Origin: Notospermus geniculatus
Lineage: Eukaryota; Nemertea; Pilidiophora; Heteronemertea; Lineidae
Assembly: GCA_002633025.1 (NCBI GenBank)
Contig: NMRB01000407.1
Span: 14,010 to 78,009, forward strand
Direction of reading: 5' to 3'
DNA: 64,000 bases
A program made the position numbers and the translations under genes. This document shows positions 37,601-46,600 of this stretch, one piece after another. The notes beneath the pieces are model-generated. The model had not been told where the DNA came from and ran no database searches. It saw only the letters and a program-made list of their open reading frames with translations. Numbering within the stretch: position 1 is the stretch's first letter; each line of letters starts with the position of its first letter.

Positions 37601-40600
37601 GTTGGTTCACCTTGGGTCTTCTTCTGTGCGCATTCTGACTCATTTTGCTGTCACGGGTCACATTTGCCTGCGGGGTGCAATTTGTTCCAGTATCAACGTA
37701 AGGCCATCTCAAATGTGTTGTAAAGAGATTGTGATGAAAATATTGTGTTGTAGCCCATGGAGCCGACGACTGATGTTGTTCAAGTTCAGAAGTATCATTG
37801 ATTGTATTATATTGTGCACGAAGTTCAAAAGGGGCTGTTTGTTTTCGTCACTTGAGGAATCTGAGTTGTGATCCTTGGGAAAACGGAAAAAGCTATGCAC
37901 TTGCAACTTGCAGGGATTATTTGTTGTGCTGTACAGAATAATCGCTGCAGTTTGCAGCTTCATAGCTTTCTCCGTTTTCTCAAGGATCAAAACTCTGATT
38001 CCTCAATTGATGAAAACGAACAGCCCCTTTCATTACCGGTATACTTTAGCCTGTAACTCATGCATTCGTGGAATCAAGTTTATTTTTGTGGATACAACTG
38101 CTGCTTTACGTATTGTGTCTGTGTCTATTTCAGCCTGGATTAGACCTTGGCCCCTCGCTCATGGATGAAGTATTCAAAGCCCTGTCTGATAATACCTCAA
38201 ACGACCGCCAAGAGAGGGCGCTTAAAGCAAAGGAGAAATCACCATCGTTTGAGTTTGATGACGTCGCAAACGGCCGGAGTTCCGGTCCAACTTCGCCCAC
38301 CAAATATACGGCTCCCTCTAATGGTGAGAAACATGAGACTAGACTGAAGAAATTCAAACATAAGTTGGTATGTGTTGTAAACGCAATATTCCGTTAAGTA
38401 GAGGTTCACCCACCCGTGCGTGTGTTAGTAGTGCCCCCTATTAACAAGAGTGGGAAGTTTTTTGATCACCTTGCGCTACTTGTGGCACGTTTGGGTCAAA
38501 GCAACCAATTAAATGGTCGAAATATTCATTTATAGAAAGTAAACTTTGAATGACAAGTGCTGGGTTGTGAATTAATTTGGCCATGAAGTCATCTCCCAAA
38601 CCCCTGACGTGCCTCAGGTTGCCACGGTGATACCATTTTTCTCAAGGGTTGCACTGATGTTGTCTTCACCCCTTGTTGTTGTTTGGTCCAGCTTCATCGT
38701 GCTGTAATCTCCATCCTCCGCTTATGTTGCCGATCGGCGCTAGTCGTGGATCCAGCTTGGATTATTTCTAGCTTCGTCAAGTTTGTGTTGGGCTTTTTGT
38801 CATTGTTGTGTTGTATAGACTCTACTGACTGTGACAGGTATAGACAAATTGACGTAGACCACAAAGATCTGCGCACTTCCACCGAAATCGCAACCACAAC
38901 CTCGGTCTGAATCTGAATGACATGACGTAGAGAACCCCCACGACAGTGACTTTGAAGACGTTGCATCAGAGTCGACCACTGCTGAATCATGGACTGCGTC
39001 ACGTCACACGGTTTCAGATCGAGGTTGTGGTTGCGATTTCGGGGGAAGTGCGCAGATCTGCTAATTCGAGAATCTCCTGTACAGAATACAAATATCTTGA
39101 ATCGAGGACTGTCTGGATTGGACCCGTCTTCTGAATAAGGAGAGTGCTTGCTTCTCGAGGTGCCTCTACGTGAGTTTTCTCAGACAAGTTGGCTGTCTAT
39201 CGGCACCTCGGCGGCAGAGAACGGCAGGCAGTCGTTCATGTCACTGGTCTCAGCGCAAGTTGTATGAAACCTGCTATGGTGAATTGCCCATTGAGAGCCA
39301 ACTCGCACAAGAAAACTCTCACGTGGAGCAATGCCTCAACTCATCTGCCCAGGCCCAGGTTTGAGCAGACGGTATCTTCTTTTGAAGTTTTCTAAAATCC
39401 TTGGAAATAAATTGGAAAAAATTTGAAGAAACTTTCTTCAGATGGTTCACAGGAACAACCTTTCTTCAAATATTTTTCAATCAGTACCATAGGATGTGAG
39501 AAAACTTTGACTGAAGATGCCGTCTGCTGGACTCTGGAGGCAGATGAGTTAACACCTGTTGTATCTCTTTGCCAGTCTCATATGTATTGTGAGAGTTCTG
39601 TCTCCTAAGACTACTACTCAAATCACCTTCCTGCAGCCCTCATCTCTGGTCTAAACACGGTTTGTCATTTCTTTCTCCCCTGATGTGGGCTGTCTATTTC
39701 AAGGTTAGCTACTCACAGTGGTTGGCTGAAGCGGTCGTGTATTGTGATCAGGTAACATGTGTTGTGGTGCTGTCAGTACCGTGGCTTTTCCCGATATCAA
39801 AGATCGTCATCACCAACATATTGTCAGGGTTGTTACGTCAGTATTGTCTTCACAGCTTTGGTCCAGGTTCGTTTTGAGGTCAACTTAAATGCCATGATTG
39901 ACATTGGCATACCGGTATTCAGTTGTCTTCTTGTTGCCTGTGATGTGACGTGATTCTTCGGGTACTCTCTCAAACTGCCTGTGATCCAATGAAAACAACT
40001 TGTATATACCGTTCTCAAAGTGACGTGAACAACAAAGATCTGCGCACTTCCGCCGAAATCTCAACCACAACCTCGATCTGAAACTGAATGACATAACGCA
40101 GACAACCTCACGACAGTGACGTCAAAGACGTTGCGTCAGACTCGACCATTGCTGAATCATGGAAGGCATCACGTCAGCCGGTTTCAGATTGGGGTTCTGG
40201 TTGAGATTTAGGCAGAAGTGTGTAGATCTGCGAATTTGAGAATCGTCTGCAGGCTTGTTCAGTGGTCTTTCACCTGTGCTGTTCAAGTCTTATGGTGTGA
40301 TGAACTTCAGTGCAACTCCTTGAGAATTCTGGCCTTGAAAAAATCTTAGATTCTAACGTTGTATGAAAATGGCTGTATAAAGAAAGCTTACACTGTTTAA
40401 AGAATAGCGGCCAAACCTTACCAACTGCTTCTTTGCATGGAGGTATTGGTGCATGACAACCTCAACGCGTGGTCGGCTTTTAGACACTCTGGTAACTCAT
40501 GATATAGGTTCAAGGTGACAAGATGTTCTATTCACACTCTGCATGAAGATTGCTTCCATGTGGTTCATCTCTCATTCTTGATTATGAACGTGGGAAGTAT

Positions 40601-43600
40601 AATTTGGGTTCAGAGTTCGATTATGAACTTGGGAAGTATAATTTGGGTTCAGAGTTCGATTATGAACTTGGGAAGTATAATTTGGGTTCAGAGTTCGATT
40701 ATGAACTTGGGAAGTATAATTTGGGTTCAGAGTTCAAATAACGAAGATGAAGTGGACAATTGTTGCTATTTTTCTGTGGCTGTTGAACTTGGGAAGTGTC
40801 GGACATTTACACCAAGTCAGATACTTGATCAAGTTGAACTGTCAACTTGTCTGTATACATTGTAGATCAAGTGCTCCTCGGGTTTCTCTGGGATGTGTTA
40901 GAAAGATGAGGGGATATGTGTAATGTGAAGTATTTCGAAGTCACTAAACCATCGCCCTAGGCCTGAATGAAATGGGGATTGTGTTATCACTGCTTTGAAC
41001 ATGTTTTGTCAGCTGATCTGAGCTGTTCAGGTTGTCATTCCCCAAATATCGACCATGAGTCTGATCTTGTGGGTGTTGTTCTATGTAAATACAAAGGGTC
41101 GTATTTTATAACGTCCCTTAACGTTAAGGTCGACCTGAAGTCTATTGTAAAACCATCGAGAACAATAGATTTAAGGTGGACCTTAATGTTAAGGAACGTT
41201 CTAATTTTTCACCTCGATGTTGTAATCTTGTGCATATTGGAGTCATCCTGAGTTGACGAGGTGATTGTACAGGTAAGTTTGTCAACTCAGGATGGCATTC
41301 TTGGGATCAAAACTCTCCAGACTTTCCTAGAATTCCTTGAGCATTAGACACTTCAAAACAAATTGTCCTGCATAGGTGCCTCACACTGGCAAATCTGAGG
41401 GGGCCCACCTGGCCTGGGCCTCATCTTAGCAGAAAATCTTTGAAAGTGATGGGGAAATGTTGAAATTTGGGAAAGTCTTCAAAATTGATCATGAATTTGT
41501 AATCAGGAAGGGCTTCTTTCTCTGGAGCCTGGCATTGTTGAAGTGTAGTAATAGCTTACAGCCTCGTGATTCTGTCGTGTGGGTACTGGTTTATCCCAGG
41601 ACAGGATATGAAGCACCACAAGAAACCAGCTGAAGATGAGTTTGTCATTTTTGTGGTCATGATTGTACAATCTGATTCTGGATGGTTCTGTTTCCAGTTT
41701 GACTTGCTTTTTGCAATTAACTGATTTTATGACTTGCTTGTTGCTGATGTAATTCAGTGGGATGAAATTTGAGTGTCTTTTCTGGAACACCCTGTGATAC
41801 TGTATAGAGTTGATATTGATTAATGTACGGTATCAATTATTGATCCATTATGACATCATAATGGGTGATATTTATAAACACAAGCAAATGCTTTTACTTC
41901 AAGTTTTGTTGTACATTTACATTGGACCCCGCTGTGCAAATCTTAAGTAAAAGCACTTGCTAACTTTCATGAAACCATCATCTGATCTCCTGCTACCAAA
42001 CTAAAATCAGTGGATGTAACAACTTAAAGTCTTGTAAGATGGGAATTTGCTTGATTTTGTCAATTTTTCTCAACGTTTCTCCACTTTTCCTCCCATGTTT
42101 TAGTCATCTTAATTGGAGTTTAATATTGTGAGTAAGTGACTCCTGTGTGTAGCTTTAGGGGCGGACGACAGCTGGAATGAGAGAAAGAACGAAAAAATGA
42201 ACTTTTTGCAATCAAACCTTCCTAAACTGTACAAAAATCTGAATTCAGTTTCTTCAGGTTTTGACCCGAGCACGTCGTCCATCCTTAAATGCTTCTCTTC
42301 GTTGCACCTGATGTTACCTCTGAATGACTGGAATCATTTTATCTTTAATTCTCGGCGTTAGGAATCTTATCATGAATTTAAATCATTTTTCTTGGCAACC
42401 TCTCTCATTTTGTTCAAACAAATTATTGCTTGTGATTTTTTATGTCGAATTCCTCCAGTGTTTCACCTCAAAATTCTTTATGTTTTTTTCTGGATTTTCG
42501 AAATTTGGATGATGATACTCCATGATGTATTTTGTTACTATCGAGTGTCTAATGGGGCCTTTTTCGCCGATAGTCGGTGCCTAATTTTACAAGTGTCAGA
42601 GAACAATCCCAAGTATCGACAGTTTTCAAGATCCTGATATTTATCAATGGAAGTTCGATTGAAATGATGGTGTTGATACCAAATATCTGATAAAATACAA
42701 GACTAGGTACACAAATGTGACCCGTGACAACAAAATGAGTCGGAATGCGCCAGAAAGAAGACCCAAGATGACACCAGAGAACAATTACAGAAATGGACAA
42801 AGTTAAATTTCACAATGGGCGGACAGTGCTGAAATCAACAAACCGTTCGGCGTTGGTTCACCTTGGGTCTTCTTCTGTGCGCATTCCGACTCATTTTGCT
42901 GTCACAAGTCACAAATCTCAATACTCAACTTTTGACTAAATGTTTTAAGTTCCAGATTTCCAAGATGGTCACTTACAGAATACATGTAAGAAGTATTCAA
43001 CTATGTTGTCGTTCTATGCCGTGGTTCTTATCTTACGGTTCTTTTTCAGGAAATTAAGTCAGCAACCAAGAATGAAAACAAAAATGGTGGAAATACGAAC
43101 TCAATGAAGCCAATGTCAGCATCAGAAGAACGCGAAATAGACAATGCCATAGCGTTAGCCAATGAATTTGCTGCATTAAATGCAGCGGACACTATTCTAA
43201 GTACATCGCCGAACAGTCGCACGGACTCGGAAAGTGGGTGCGAATCGCCACGGTCTAAATTACCGTTTAAACTTCCAACATTACGGAGGAGTCCAAAACC
43301 GGAGAAGCCGTCGTTTTCAGATGAGATGGCGAATATTTCTGATGCTAGTGAGGAACTGAATACACCTGAGGCACAGGAAGCCTATAACCTTCTTGTAGCA
43401 AGAGGCTCTGGCTCAAGTCGCGAGAGCCCCGGTCGACGTGAACGACCAAAACATTATCGCCAGCAGCGAGTCAAAAGACAAATGGAATGTGAAAAACGCT
43501 TGTCAGATTCTGACGCTGATAGTCGTAGTACGTCTTCGTCAGAGGGACGTGGGCGTTTATCGCTTGGATTTAGAAAGGAGCCAATCAGTGAGCCCGATTC

Positions 43601-46600
43601 AGCATCTGACGGGAGTAGTTTGAATATTAGTAAGGAACGTAGCCCGGTGAGCTCAATACCGGAGATAAATACCGTGAGCGTGGACCGTAGTTCTGTCTCC
43701 TCCATACCGGAAATTAGTAAAGAACGCAGCCCTGTCAGTTCCGGTCCTGAGGATAAACACGAATGTCCGGTGGTTCCCCCCAAACCAACACCGAGCCCGA
43801 CATCCGTTAATGCTCAAAACATGAAAACTAGTCCTTTCAATACGGATGGGAAAAGCTTCATCTCTGCTCCCATGGAGATCGGTACCCTCGAACGGCCGAA
43901 ACGTATCGGGAATGTCGAGTTGAAAAGTATTGAACAAGTTCAGGCGTCTGGGAGAATATCATTATCAAATGCGCAACCTCTGGTTAAACCGATTGGGCGG
44001 CGGCCTATCCCAGATCCTAAACATGACAGCGGAGAACCAGCTGAGGTTGACACGAATCCATTACGGAGGTTGCGGGCAGGAAATGCAGTCCCAGTATTCC
44101 GGCCCACGGCACGATTGTCTGGTATCAGGAAATTCTCCTGCCCGGATGACAACATTGGTGCATTTCCGATGAATCGACGTAAAGCCTCCCTACCGACCAG
44201 TCGTGAGGATACTATTGGTGCTGGCGATGGAGGCAGGAGTCCTAACGCAGACGACTCGACCATCGATCCCCCGCCGCTACCGCCACGTGACCGCTCACGA
44301 CCAACCACACTCAACACGAAGCCACGACAGCGTAAATACCCCCTGGTGATCGATCAGAACGTGACATCATCCACGTACGCCAACGCTTGTCCAAACGGAC
44401 GAAATCAACACACATCAGATGAGGATAATTACATGAGCAGGCACGACGCCGAAGTTGAAAACGGGGATACTAACGGGAACTCAACGAAAACAGGCTACAC
44501 AATGCTCGCTAACTGTACAGCTGAACAATTAGGATTTCTAAATGACCTTGACCCTTTCTGGAGTCAGAAGGTCACATTTGATGGATCCAACGACCTTGAC
44601 GAGAATGATGACATGCCAAAGATGACTGCCAAGTACAAGATGCCCGACAGCAACGTCAGTTATGAAGATTTACTCGACTTCGCTTTGGACAAAGGAGATA
44701 AAAAGTAAGTTTACGGTACTGTATTATTCGAGAGTTTCCACAATGGCTTGGTTAGGCCTACGACTATGTTTAGCAAGCATTCCTTTCATTGTTAAAGCCT
44801 ACTCCTACAAAAGTTGAATCATTGCTAAACCTTGTCATAGGCCTAATCAGGCCGTTGCAAAGACTGATTAATATTAAGAGAACATGTAAAGTTTGTGTTT
44901 ATAGACTGATATCAAGAACGTTAGAGGTGTCATCCGACTTTACACTTTAACCCCAGTCTATCCTGAAACCTTTCAGTAGAACTCAGATGAGCTAGCATTT
45001 CTGACCGGTACCCATTTATACATCTGGGTGGAGAGAGGCCAGTGAGGTAAAGAGACTTGCCCAAAGTCTCATGCCCAGTGGGATTCGAACCCGGGACCCT
45101 CTGACCGCTAGTTGGAGACCCGAACCACTACACCACCGTGGCTCCCCATGTAGAACAAGAGATCCGTTCCACAGCAGGGGCAGCGCTGGATCCTTGGTTA
45201 CCCTGGTTGTTCTGGCTTGTGGAGGGAGAGAAACACTGGACTGTAAACTTTCCGTCCGTGCCCGTAGTGAGACTGACCCATCTCATGAACGTCTGCCTTC
45301 TTTTTACAGGGAGAAAACGGCAGCCTGTGACGAGGTCCGCCTGATGCAACGGGTGCTATCAAAGGAGGTAAATATCAAAATGTACCGCAGTGTCCCCGCC
45401 TTCACCGATCATCATCACAACATCTCACTTCATCTGCTCTTCTCAATGGCAATGGGAATGAATAAAGACTAGCAAATGCTTTTACTTTAGATTTGTACAG
45501 CATTGCCTAGTACATTTGTATTGCAAAATTCAAGTAAAAACATTTTCTAGCAAGACTAGCAAATGCTTTTACTTCAGATTTGTACAGCATTGGCTAGTGC
45601 ATTTGTATTGCAAAATTCAAGTAAAAGCATTTACTAGCAAAAACTAGTAAATGCTTTTACTTCAGATTTGTACAGCATTGCCTAGTGCATTTGTATTGCA
45701 AAATTCAAGTAAAAGCATTTACTAGTCTTTATTCATATGACCCATTGTTTTGGAACTGAATTAATAAGGATGTCGCTCTGTTCCATGTCACCAAAAATAT
45801 ATTTTTGATGTCACTGGATGCCCTGTCACCTGAAGGGAAAATGGCCTCCATTTGTACAACTTGACAATTTGTAAACATTGTAATTCTGAACGCATCGTGT
45901 ATATAGTTGGTCTTATAAAGCCAGAAAGACATCATCAGTGTAACCAAATGATGGCCATCTGTGACAAATACTCAGTACCTAACCGTCCCTATGTCCGTCG
46001 ATTTGTCCAGCTGGCGTCCCTCATGAATAGACATCCACCGAAAGTCGGCCATGACAGATCAGAAGGGGTAAACAAACCTTGGGCCTAGTGCATTGTACAG
46101 ACGGTAAGTACAGGAGCCAACTGTACAAATGCACTAGGCCCCCTAGGCCAAGGTTAATGTTTACCCTTTCTGACCTGTCATGGCCGACTTTCGCAGGATG
46201 TCTACCTCACCATTCACCATTGCACATCTGACTTTCATCACTCCTTTATTTTCACTCATAGCGTAAAAAATAAACCAGCTTTATTGTTGTAAGTTCATCC
46301 AATCTTTCGTCGATGCATGACGAGGCCCGACTGCATGCAGCTCATCCTGCAGTTGGAACGTTCAACGTGGAAAAAATGTGACTTTTGATGACTTTCATCA
46401 GTGCGTTAGGGTTGGGCGGGCAGAATTCTCTGTGGATTTATCTTTATGAGGGGAGGTGTAGCAAGGTTGATAAACCTGTGAAGTGTTGAACATGTGAACT
46501 GTAGGATGAGCTGGGATATGGAGTAGACCTGCAAATGACCTCATAGCACAGGAACTTGGATCTAAAACATTCCTCTTAGATTGGGATGGTACCCCGGTAT

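Noticed and set aside
43438-44317. Other open frames inside the large ACK exon, both strands
   Set aside because: Shadows of the 551-codon ACK frame, which has splice sites, phase agreement and family motifs.
45071-45472. 133-codon open frame around the pre-UBA exon
   Set aside because: It begins in a tRNA-derived SINE and reads the small ACK exon in a different frame from the one that fits both neighbours.
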